64,000 nt of DNA from Providencia huaxiensis (lineage in GTDB: Bacteria > Pseudomonadota > Gammaproteobacteria > Enterobacterales > Enterobacteriaceae). Where the stretch lies: positions 1,240,001-1,304,000 of the forward strand of contig NZ_CP031123.2 of assembly GCF_002843235.3 (NCBI RefSeq). Direction: 5' to 3'. The translations under genes were made by a program, and so were the position numbers. This document shows positions 38,467 through 44,956 of this stretch, piece after piece. Positions within the stretch are counted from its first letter, which is position 1, and every line of letters starts with the position of its first letter. The notes below the pieces were generated by a model. The model ran no database searches. It worked only from the letters and a program-made list of their open reading frames with translations, and had not been told where the DNA came from.

Positions 38467-38837
38467 GTCTAGTCCTGCCTTTTCCACCAAGTGTTAATGC
38501 TTGCTGGCGGAACATCAACGGTAAAACGTTAATCAGCGCAAAAGGGCGTGCGTTCCGGGCTAGTGCAATAGCTGCTATTTATACCCAATTAAGACCAAGG
38601 CCTAGGGTAATTACTGAAAATGTATCCGTCATTGTGAAGATGTTCCCACCCACTTATCACAGAAGGGATATTGATAACTATCTAAAAGCACCATTTGACG
38701 CCATCACCCATGCCAATATTTGGAAAGACGATGAGCAAGTTAAGCATGTTGATATCACTTGGTGTGAGGTAGTTAAAGGTGGTCGATTTGAAATTGAGAT
38801 AAGGCCTCTCAATGCAGAAGTGGAGAAAATATCATGA
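38451..38837 (+). CDS. rusA: RusA-family Holliday junction resolvase
   Basis: 128 residues, beginning LVLPFPPSVNACWRNINGK and carrying the metal-binding RRDIDNYLKAPFDAI (near 70), both hallmarks of RusA. It cleaves four-way junctions formed in phage recombination and replication, often before packaging. Strong GGAGG box. ATGA overlap with the next gene. Confidence 0.93.
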   Translation: MSGYLSLVLPFPPSVNACWRNINGKTLISAKGRAFRASAIAAIYTQLRPRPRVITENVSVIVKMFPPTYHRRDIDNYLKAPFDAITHANIWKDDEQVKHVDITWCEVVKGGRFEIEIRPLNAEVEKIS

Positions 38838-39373
38838 GTCATCAATGGATATTAACCCCAATATTAATCCCTGAACTTAGCGCGGTGATATTTAGACCAG
38901 GTGCACATTTAAATACATTCAATGGAAGAATGTTGCTCATGACTTTGCCTGATGAACTGAAACATAAACCGTCAGGCCTTATTTCCCTTTCTGACCGCTA
39001 CCTCAGCGACGCGCTGAATGAGATTGAGATGTTAAAGCCAGTGCTAAGACTTTCTGTAGATCCTGAACCACCAGCAAGTTTTATGAAGAAACCTAAATTA
39101 CAGCGCTGGACTAATGATAAATATCTGCAGTGGGTTAAATCACAGCCATGTTGCGTATGCGGTGCTACATCGGACGATGCACATCACCTAATCGGTCATG
39201 GTCAGGGCGGTATTGGCACTAAAGCCCATGACTTGTTCACTATTCCATTATGTCGCATTCACCACAGCGAATTGCATAAGGATCCAAACGGATGGGAAAG
39301 GGAGCATGGTAGCCAATTAATTTTTTTAATTCGATTCCTAGACCGTTCAGCGGCACTGGGTGTTTTCGGTTAA
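38834..39373 (+). CDS. DUF968 HNH-like nuclease
   Basis: 179 residues. The C-terminal half has CCVCGATSDDAHHLIGHGQG and CRIHHSELH, the Cys/His arrangement of DUF968 proteins often annotated as phage recombination nucleases. A role in DNA processing or junction cleavage is inferred. The usual neighbour of RusA and antiterminator genes in lambdoid phages. Confidence 0.83.
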   Translation: MSHQWILTPILIPELSAVIFRPGAHLNTFNGRMLLMTLPDELKHKPSGLISLSDRYLSDALNEIEMLKPVLRLSVDPEPPASFMKKPKLQRWTNDKYLQWVKSQPCCVCGATSDDAHHLIGHGQGGIGTKAHDLFTIPLCRIHHSELHKDPNGWEREHGSQLIFLIRFLDRSAALGVFG

Positions 39374-39404
39374 CGTAGGGTGCGGCCTACTAAAGAGGTA
39401 TTAA

Positions 39405-39956
39405 GTGATTTATCCATTAACGACAGGTAAAGGCGAAGAGCATTTAAAATTACGTACACTGGAAAGCGTGTGGATCCGTGGGCGTTTAAAAATGTGGGGA
39501 AGATGGGCGGCATTCAGTAAGGTACCAGATGCAGCGGGTATGTTTAACCAGTTATTAGAAGAGCCAACAATTACCAAAAAAGCCTTAAAAGATGCAATGA
39601 AGAGAATGCGCACATCAGGGCTATCTAAAGAAACGTTATTAATGTTCTTGGAAGAATTTAAGGATAAAAAGGCACTCAGTAGTATGTGGTTCTGTTCGGA
39701 TGCTGAAGGCGGCAAAATGGACAAGGTCATTTGTGAGGTTATGAAAGCTGATGCTGGTTTATTGAATATCCTAAAAGAGCATTATGTTTATAAAAAATCC
39801 AAGTATAAAATCGCGCAGGAGCTTTGTGAGCAAGATGGCCGTTATTGTTTGCGTACATATCAGGATAGGGTTAAGGCGTGGATTAGTGTTGCTGAGTTTA
39901 TGCTATATCGTCCGATGTGTGATGAATTCGACCGTAAGTATCATTACGGCGAATAA
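39405..39956 (+). CDS. DUF1133 antitermination protein (Q analogue)
   Basis: 183 residues, GTG start behind AGAGG. It resembles DUF1133 proteins (LESVWIRGRLKMWGRWAAF; C-terminal HTH-like KYKIAQELCEQDGRYCLRTYQDRVKAW) that occupy the Q position of lambdoid phages. The first features downstream are a strong promoter and a terminator, as expected for a Q-dependent late switch. Confidence 0.82.
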   Translation: MIYPLTTGKGEEHLKLRTLESVWIRGRLKMWGRWAAFSKVPDAAGMFNQLLEEPTITKKALKDAMKRMRTSGLSKETLLMFLEEFKDKKALSSMWFCSDAEGGKMDKVICEVMKADAGLLNILKEHYVYKKSKYKIAQELCEQDGRYCLRTYQDRVKAWISVAEFMLYRPMCDEFDRKYHYGE

Positions 39957-39959
39957 AGC

Positions 39960-39987
39960 TTGACTAATCTGCCGATAAAGTTATAGT
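39960..39987 (+). promoter_or_regulatory. Probable late promoter (pR' analogue)
   Basis: TTGACT (39960-39965), 16 bp and TATAGT (39982-39987), beginning 4 bp after the DUF1133 stop. Transcription from about 39994 would meet the terminator at 40039, giving a short leader as in lambda pR'-tR'. Confidence 0.7.
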
Positions 39988-40038
39988 TTTTGTATATGCT
40001 GCGCGAAGCTGTACACGCAAGGCAGTAAACGAATTTAA

Positions 40039-40064
40039 AGCCTCGCAATAGCGGGGCTTTTTTA
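40039..40064 (+). terminator. Leader terminator (tR' analogue)
   Basis: AGCCTCGC (40039-40046), AATA loop and GCGGGGCT (40051-40058) with one G-U pair, then a T run. It lies about 45 nt after the late start point and also adjoins the end of the antisense gene at 40065. Confidence 0.8.
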
Positions 40065-40982
40065 TTAAATTGAATTAAGGAAAGATAAGTAAGAATCTCT
40101 GTCTTCTGAGCTGACATTTTCCATTTTCTTAAGCTTTTCATTAATTAAATTAAGATTTTTTCTTTGTAGGAATTGCTTTGAATCCTTAAATAACTGAGAT
40201 AGTTCATCTATTCTAGTCTTAATGGTACTAGTTCGTATTGATACTTCTAAAAGTAAAGGGCTAGCAGCCTCATTAATTTCAATGGCATCTAGCAACTTAA
40301 GATCTTCATAAATAGAAGTGTATCGATTTTTTAGGTTATTTTCTGGCAATAGGACATGAATATATTGCATTTTCCCCACAGAAACCGAATCAAAAGCCTC
40401 TCCGCTTTCTCTAAACTTTTTATTGAACTCAAAAAGTAATGACTTCAGTTTTTTATCTATGTTTGTAGTGTCATAGGCAATATCTGGATTTTGGTTCTTA
40501 GCAATATTTCTGAATTCATTGGCGGCGGTTCTTCCAACATACTGAGAATTACATAAACGCTCTATATTCATTGTTGACCATAAAATATCACGGCCTTTAA
40601 ATTTAAGAGCTTCGAGGGATTCTCGCCAAGTTGGCAGGTTAAGCTTGCCTTGGGATATAATTGATTTCCGTTCTTCATGCTCCCTGAACTTATCAAAGTC
40701 AGAGGCTAGCCCTTCAAATTCAACCCCAAATATATTTTTGCCACAACTGTTACCAATAATGGTCTCGATATTTTCAGTTGTGACAACAATATATCCTTTA
40801 TTGTGAGGTTGATTGCAGGTGGATAGGGAACAATGTACTTTTTCTTTAACCTCATAATATCCTATGATTTTTTCTAGTTGATGCTCTCCTTTGGGAATTT
40901 TACTCATAAATGATGGTTTCGAAATGATATCGTCCCATTTATCTAGTTTAATCGGTCCATTTTCAGTATTTAGAAATATCAT
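40065..40982 (-). CDS. Antisense accessory protein, 305 residues
   Basis: Unrecognised, AT-rich gene on the strand opposite to the late operon, probably expressed in the lysogen. The N-terminal part has Cys/His pairs (HCSLSTCNQPHNKG, near 50-63, and NSCGKN near 79) suggesting a small zinc-binding unit; the C-terminal part is helical. ATG 40982 has AGGTGAG three bases upstream; a start eight codons earlier is weaker. A defence or exclusion role is a guess. Confidence 0.65.
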   Translation of the reverse strand: MIFLNTENGPIKLDKWDDIISKPSFMSKIPKGEHQLEKIIGYYEVKEKVHCSLSTCNQPHNKGYIVVTTENIETIIGNSCGKNIFGVEFEGLASDFDKFREHEERKSIISQGKLNLPTWRESLEALKFKGRDILWSTMNIERLCNSQYVGRTAANEFRNIAKNQNPDIAYDTTNIDKKLKSLLFEFNKKFRESGEAFDSVSVGKMQYIHVLLPENNLKNRYTSIYEDLKLLDAIEINEAASPLLLEVSIRTSTIKTRIDELSQLFKDSKQFLQRKNLNLINEKLKKMENVSSEDRDSYLSFLNSI

Positions 40983-41081
40983 TAACTCACCTTTTGCCGA
41001 ATACAAAGATTGATAACGCTCACATTATAACCACACTTCACGTTATAAGTAATGTTATGAAAGCCAAGTTATTTGTGACGG

Positions 41082-41501
41082 TTAGCTAAAATATATGGAC
41101 ATTGCAGAGTACGATTTGAATATGCCAAGGATAAGGAATACAGCTGAAGAAAGTCCGAACAAACACATACATATGAGCAATGTCACTGATATTTTTATGT
41201 TTGAAATAAAGCCTTGCAATATATTGTTAATGTAAGCAAATGCAGTTGTTACTATTGCCAATGTTAGACCTACGCAAAAATACAACATGGAGTCGGCAAA
41301 AATCATAAGTATTTCACTCGGGATGCTTTTATTCCAAACATTACCGAAAAGCGCAAGTAAGGCTATAACAGCACCGCCGTTAGATAAAAATAACATTTTT
41401 ACCACTTGCAAGCCTGATTCATATCCAATTCTATAAACTTCAACTGCTAGCTCATTTGATATATGAGCGTTATTTTTTTCAATGCCTTGTTCATTTTTCA
41501 T
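41082..41501 (-). CDS. Antisense accessory membrane protein
   Basis: 139 residues: a soluble N-terminus (about 1-35) and three hydrophobic segments (about 36-55, 64-92, 100-128). It may be a superinfection-exclusion or effector membrane protein, but no family is recognised. Paired with the 305-residue gene and separately transcribed from the late operon. The upstream 218 bp hold no other gene apart from the hairpin before the holin. Confidence 0.65.
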   Translation of the reverse strand: MKNEQGIEKNNAHISNELAVEVYRIGYESGLQVVKMLFLSNGGAVIALLALFGNVWNKSIPSEILMIFADSMLYFCVGLTLAIVTTAFAYINNILQGFISNIKISVTLLICMCLFGLSSAVFLILGIFKSYSAMSIYFS

Positions 41502-41654
41502 GAAAACACCTATTTAAGAAAGTGATGATCATGACTAGCTTCTCATATTCATTATTTTTTATCTAAGCAAAGTATTAACTTCTATAGCTAATACTTACTC
41601 GTTAGCCACATTGATGGTTTTTATTGTCTAAATATCAACTGAATTCATTAACCT

Positions 41655-41686
41655 CCACTGGCTTTTATTGCTGGTGGTTTTCTATT
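41655..41686 (+). terminator. Hairpin upstream of the holin gene
   Basis: CCACTGGC (41655-41662) can pair with GCTGGTGG (41670-41677) including two G-U pairs, followed by TTTTCTATT. It may terminate unmodified polymerase before the lysis genes. Confidence 0.5.
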
Positions 41687-41719
41687 AACTAATTTCGGGC
41701 ACTCCGTAGGGGGTGGTAT

Positions 41720-41944
41720 ATGCGTATGGACAAATTAACAACTGGCGCCTCCTATGCTGCCTCTACGGGTTCAACATTCTATTGGCTAAAACAATTATTA
41801 GATGGTTTCTCATCTGAGCAGTGGGCAGCGATTGGGGTGTTGGGAAGCCTACTTTTAGGTGTAGCTACATTTTTAACAAATTTATATTTCAAACGAAAAG
41901 AAGATAAGCGCAAAGAGGCGGCTCATGCCAAAGATACCAAATAA
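41720..41944 (+). CDS. Holin (class II type)
   Basis: 74 residues: N-terminal amphipathic/hydrophobic stretch (about 8-28), a second helix (about 35-58, [21 protein letters not shown]), then a charged C-terminus [14 protein letters not shown]. This matches phage holins of the 21/P2-like two-helix class. It would make the membrane lesions or depolarise the membrane to activate the SAR endolysin next to it. Start 41720 or 41726; AGGGGG lies upstream. Confidence 0.85.
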   Translation: MRMDKLTTGASYAASTGSTFYWLKQLLDGFSSEQWAAIGVLGSLLLGVATFLTNLYFKRKEDKRKEAAHAKDTK

Positions 41945-42491
41945 AATCAAAAAAGCTGCCGCTGGTGGCTTAATTGCATTGACTGTAAGCATGATTGCTT
42001 ATTTTGAAGGCATGGAAACTAAACCTTATAAAGATGTTGTGAATGTCACTACAGTTTGTTTTGGGCATACGGGCGCTGACATTATCCCCACAAAAACCTA
42101 TACAGAATCAGAATGTTTAGCTTTGCTTGAAAAAGACCTCAGCATAGTCAGAAAGGGTGTAGACACTCTAATCAAAGTCGATATTGACGATAACACCCGA
42201 GCCGCTATTTACTCCTTTGCTTACAACGTGGGCACAGGTGCTTTTGCGCGTTCTACGATGCTAAAGAAACTGAATGCAGGTGATATCGCTGGTGCTTGCA
42301 ATGAATTAAAACGCTGGACTTATGCAGGGGGTAAAGAGTGGAAAGGCCTAATAACACGCAGAGAGATAGAAAATGCAGTATGCCTTGGAAAGTTCGACTC
42401 GGCTTACTTTTATTCTTTATCGGATTCCCCATCTACTTGGCAACTGGCGTATATGTACTCAGAGACGATACCTGTGGTGTTGACAAGGTAA
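41925..42491 (+). CDS. SAR-type endolysin (phage lysozyme)
   Basis: 188 residues of the phage 21 R/P1 Lyz lysozyme family. An N-terminal signal-anchor-release helix (about 13-27, rich in Gly and Ala) is followed by the catalytic Glu-8-Asp-5-Thr pattern in [17 protein letters not shown]. It cuts peptidoglycan glycan strands after membrane release. The protein is some 20 residues longer than usual; the tail after NAVCLG is in the frame overlapping the next gene and looks unconserved. Confidence 0.92.
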   Translation: MPKIPNKIKKAAAGGLIALTVSMIAYFEGMETKPYKDVVNVTTVCFGHTGADIIPTKTYTESECLALLEKDLSIVRKGVDTLIKVDIDDNTRAAIYSFAYNVGTGAFARSTMLKKLNAGDIAGACNELKRWTYAGGKEWKGLITRREIENAVCLGKFDSAYFYSLSDSPSTWQLAYMYSETIPVVLTR

Positions 42492-42553
42492 GCTTAGAAA
42501 AGCGTTGCCAAAAAGCCCTAGATCACTACCGAGGCAAGCAGGTGAATTTATGA
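42380..42553 (+). CDS. Small membrane protein in the lysis cassette
   Basis: 57 residues with one strong hydrophobic segment (about 5-24, [20 protein letters not shown]), then a periplasmic-type tail with two Cys. Its stop overlaps the Rz start (ATGA), which argues that it is translated, although its own ribosome site is weak. It overlaps the end of the endolysin in another frame. It could be a second holin or antiholin; no family recognised. Confidence 0.55.
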   Translation: MPWKVRLGLLLFFIGFPIYLATGVYVLRDDTCGVDKVSLEKRCQKALDHYRGKQVNL

Positions 42554-43044
42554 AAATCGATAATTCATTCTGGTTATTTCTTATGGTTGTCGGGCTAGGC
42601 TTCTGGGCTGTTACTGAATATGAAAATAATTCACTGCTGAAAGATGACAATTTTAAGAAAAGCAAAATCATTGCTACACAATCGCTTCAATTCAATCGGT
42701 TTAATCAAATGGCTACTACAGCTTATCGCCATGGCATTCAGACTGAAGCCAAATCACAGGAGAAAGTCATTGAATATCGAGAAATACTCAAAAAAGAGCT
42801 TACTTGTGATTTGCCTGTGCCTCAGCCTATTGCTGATGGGTTGCTCAAGTATACCTACGAATTACGGTCAATGTACGCCGATCCCCAAAACACTAACCGA
42901 GCCAGTGTTAGTACCACTACCACCAACACATTAACTTATTGCCAAGCGGTGCTATGGATTGAACCTTTGTTATCAGCGTTAGATAAGGCCAATGGGCAAT
43001 TAATGAGCATTGGAGATATTGAAGAAGATAGAAGTAATAAATAA
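42550..43044 (+). CDS. Rz-like inner-membrane spanin
   Basis: 164 residues: an N-terminal membrane anchor (about 6-23, FWLFLMVVGLGFWAV) and a long periplasmic helix-rich part. It holds a nested lipoprotein gene in another frame, the hallmark of Rz/Rz1 spanin pairs, which join inner and outer membranes at the last step of lysis. Confidence 0.8.
   Translation: MKIDNSFWLFLMVVGLGFWAVTEYENNSLLKDDNFKKSKIIATQSLQFNRFNQMATTAYRHGIQTEAKSQEKVIEYREILKKELTCDLPVPQPIADGLLKYTYELRSMYADPQNTNRASVSTTTTNTLTYCQAVLWIEPLLSALDKANGQLMSIGDIEEDRSNK
42770..42934 (+). CDS. Rz1-like outer-membrane spanin lipoprotein, nested in Rz
   Basis: 54 residues from a TTG start with a very good AGGAGA box. Basic NIEKYSKK, hydrophobic LLVICLCLSLLLMG, lipobox LLMGC, and a proline-rich mature part ending LVPLPPTH, all typical of Rz1. 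Wholly inside the Rz gene in a shifted frame. A longer frame to 42644 exists but starts without a ribosome site. Confidence 0.82.
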   Translation: MNIEKYSKKSLLVICLCLSLLLMGCSSIPTNYGQCTPIPKTLTEPVLVPLPPTH

Positions 43045-43071
43045 TAAGTGACTCATATCAATAATAATAAT

Positions 43072-43098
43072 GGCGAGTCGTAACTCGCCTTTGTATTT
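43072..43098. terminator. Terminator between Rz and the antisense small gene
   Basis: GGCGAGT (43072-43078), CGTA loop, ACTCGCC (43083-43089) followed by TTTGTATTT; it separates convergent genes and could work both ways. Confidence 0.7.
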
Positions 43099-43279
43099 AC
43101 TTAACTAATTCAATATCAATAATACGAATTGCTGACATTCCTGATTTGAAATATTTAAGTGAATCCTTAAGGGCTAATTCGTTCTGCGCTTTAACATCAT
43201 TAACGTCGATGTTATTTACAAAGAACTCATACGTATTTGAACCATCATTAGTCTTTAAATCGTAAGTTATTTTATACAT
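43097..43279 (-). CDS. Small antisense protein, 60 residues
   Basis: Unrecognised; the beginning MYKITYDLKTNDGSNTYEFF suggests a beta-rich fold. A modest TAGG box lies upstream. Opposite strand to the late genes and closed by the shared terminator, so probably a lysogen-expressed accessory gene. Confidence 0.5.
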   Translation of the reverse strand: MYKITYDLKTNDGSNTYEFFVNNIDVNDVKAQNELALKDSLKYFKSGMSAIRIIDIELVK

Positions 43280-43389
43280 AAAAATTACCTAAATAATATT
43301 TATAGTGAGAGGGTAATTATAGTGAAATTAAATATATACGCCATGAAGATATCATTTTGTTTCGGGATATATTCTCTTGAGGTAATTAC

Positions 43390-43557
43390 ATGAAGCTTGA
43401 GCCAAGAGCAGTGAGGTTGATAACAACTATTATAGAATATCAATGTGATGATTGTAAGCAAGGTGCAATGGTTAGAGATAAAGGGTGCAATACCATTCAA
43501 CTAACTGACCCGCCGAGATTTAAACACATTTGTACTCAGTGTAGCAAAGCTGATTAG
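43390..43557 (+). CDS. Small zinc-ribbon protein ending at an in-frame amber codon
   Basis: 55 residues with two CxxC pairs (YQCDDCKQG and HICTQCSKAD), a likely zinc ribbon, and a good TGAGG box. After the TAG the same frame continues for 56 codons without a stop (to TGA at 43726). That part reads LSDEYPLFKNAYALDGEAPA and an acidic helical tail, and looks like genuine protein. So either a longer gene (about 111 residues) has a nonsense mutation or the amber codon is read through. Confidence 0.65.
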   Translation: MKLEPRAVRLITTIIEYQCDDCKQGAMVRDKGCNTIQLTDPPRFKHICTQCSKAD

Positions 43558-43728
43558 CTTTCCGATGAATACCCGCTATTTAAGAATGCCTACGCTTTAG
43601 ATGGTGAGGCACCCGCCAGCGATACTGAAAGAATTACAAACATTGAGCAGACTATATCTGGCATGGGAGCCAAAATAGAGCGAATGATGAAGGAGATTTG
43701 TTCAATTAAATCAGGGTGGTCATTATGA
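43558..43728 (+). pseudogene. In-frame continuation beyond the amber stop
   Basis: 56 sense codons in phase with 43390-43557, ending SIKSGWSL then TGA. Composition (charged, helical, with INxEQTISGMGAKIERMM-like heptads) suggests coding sequence. No ribosome site starts it separately. Probably the C-terminal half of the interrupted zinc-ribbon gene. Confidence 0.5.
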
Positions 43729-43756
43729 ATGATGCAGGTTGAAAGGAGGGTTTATT

Positions 43757-44032
43757 ATGCCACTACCAATGTATAGAAACCACGAAATAGGCCTGACTGG
43801 GCGACTTAAATTTAGACGTCAGAGTATTACAGGACTGCCAGTATTGCAGGTTGAGATTAATGTAAAGCGCCCACGATTCCCTTTATCCATGCAAGATAAA
43901 GATACAAAGACCACAACTAGCTGGCGCGATGCCACATTTGAAGAAGCTATAAGAATACAAATTAACTTAGAGCGCAACACTAAACAAAGTGAGCATTACA
44001 TCGCCGGTGAAAAATTACCACGAATGAAATAG
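43757..44032 (+). CDS. Small phage protein, 91 residues
   Basis: Strong GGAGG box before ATG 43757; the earlier in-frame ATG 43739 lacks one. Basic (RLKFRRQ, NVKRPRFPL); no recognised family. It sits between the lysis and packaging genes. Confidence 0.68.
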   Translation: MPLPMYRNHEIGLTGRLKFRRQSITGLPVLQVEINVKRPRFPLSMQDKDTKTTTSWRDATFEEAIRIQINLERNTKQSEHYIAGEKLPRMK

Positions 44033-44047
44033 CAAATGGAGGAAGCC

Positions 44048-44191
44048 ATGGGCAGCGAAGGCTTTAAGAACCCCAACCAATTCAGAGAACAACTGGACAA
44101 GCAACTAAATAATGGGGATATAAATGTTAAAGGATATCAACCCAAGCGGTCTAGCAATTTCAAGCCACTCTCACCACCAAAGAAACCTTAA
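44048..44191 (+). CDS. Very small phage protein, 47 residues
   Basis: ATG 44048 with GGAGG five bases upstream; reads MGSEGFKNPNQFREQLDKQL and ends in a Lys/Pro-rich tail. Unrecognised. ATG 44036 is an in-frame alternative overlapping the ribosome site. Last gene before the cos region. Confidence 0.55.
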   Translation: MGSEGFKNPNQFREQLDKQLNNGDINVKGYQPKRSSNFKPLSPPKKP

Positions 44192-44257
44192 ACTCATTAG
44201 ATTGATTAATTTTACGTATAATTCAAAAGGTACTCCTGAGGGGGGACCCTTACCACG

Positions 44258-44280
44258 AGGCGGCGACCACGCGGAAAACG
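44258..44280 (+). other. Candidate cohesive-end site cosN
   Basis: AGGCGGCGACCACGCGG differs from the lambda cosN core GGGCGGCGACCTCGCGG at two positions. It lies directly upstream of the terminase small-subunit gene, as in lambda, and terminase here is of the GpA (cos-cutting) family. Nicks by analogy would give a 12-base overhang covering 44258-44269. Confidence 0.8.
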
Positions 44281-44352
44281 GCTCATTTTCAATTTTTCAT
44301 GCTGTCAGCAGCAGGTGGGCTAACCTTTTGATTTAATTTGTAAATATTGATA

Positions 44353-44452
44353 TTGAGGTGACAGTTTTGAAAATGAGTTGTCACCTCAATGTGTTATATC
44401 TATCTGATAATAAATAAAAATATCAGTTTTCACCTGACAGAGTGAGGTGTCA
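44353..44452. repeat. Repeated TGAGGTGACA motifs between cosN and terS (cosB-like)
   Basis: A perfect 11-bp inverted repeat TTGAGGTGACA (44353-44363)/TGTCACCTCAA (44379-44389), then CACCTGACA (44431-44439) and TGAGGTGTCA (44443-44452) against the terS start. Position matches lambda cosB, where the small terminase subunit binds repeated R sites. The last copy also contains the terS ribosome site. Confidence 0.65.
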
Positions 44453-44956
44453 ATGTCCAACATCAGCAATCTGGGGGACGCCTACAACTGGAGCGTGGCT
44501 AAGATTGCTGAAGCATTCGGCTTGAATCGCGGAACAGTTAAAAAGCGATTGCTCGATGCAAACACCCCGATAGCAAATATGGTTCGGGGAAATCCCGTTT
44601 ACGCTTTACGAGATATTGGCCCGATACTTTTCGGCGCTGACCCTGATGCCAATACGAACAGTCTGCAAGATCCATCATTAATGCCACCCAAAGATAGGAA
44701 AGATTGGTTCCAGTCTGAAAACGAACGGATAAAACTAGAAACCACACTTAAACAATTGGTTCCTGTTGCCGATGTGCATTTGGAAATGGCGGTATTAGTT
44801 AAAGCAATAACCCAAGTTTTAGATACATGGCCCGATAAATTAGAGCGAGATAAGGGATGGAACGCAGAGCAGCTCACTGAGGTGCAAATCATTGTTGATG
44901 AATTACGGGATATTCTCGCTTCTCGCGTGATGGATGCGGAGGATTTTGACGAATGA
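44453..44956 (+). CDS. Terminase small subunit (DUF1441, Nu1-like)
   Basis: 167 residues: an N-terminal winged-helix with NWSVAKIAEAFGLNRGTVKKRL (about 13-34) that would bind cosB, then NPVYALRDIGPILF and a helical assembly region. ATG 44453 follows GAGG; GTG 44447 is less likely. Overlaps the large subunit by four bases. Confidence 0.87.
   Translation: MSNISNLGDAYNWSVAKIAEAFGLNRGTVKKRLLDANTPIANMVRGNPVYALRDIGPILFGADPDANTNSLQDPSLMPPKDRKDWFQSENERIKLETTLKQLVPVADVHLEMAVLVKAITQVLDTWPDKLERDKGWNAEQLTEVQIIVDELRDILASRVMDAEDFDE

Noticed and set aside
44124-44336. 70-codon plus-strand frame covering the cos region
   Set aside because: It overlaps the 47-residue gene in another frame and runs across the cosN core; composition is not protein-like.
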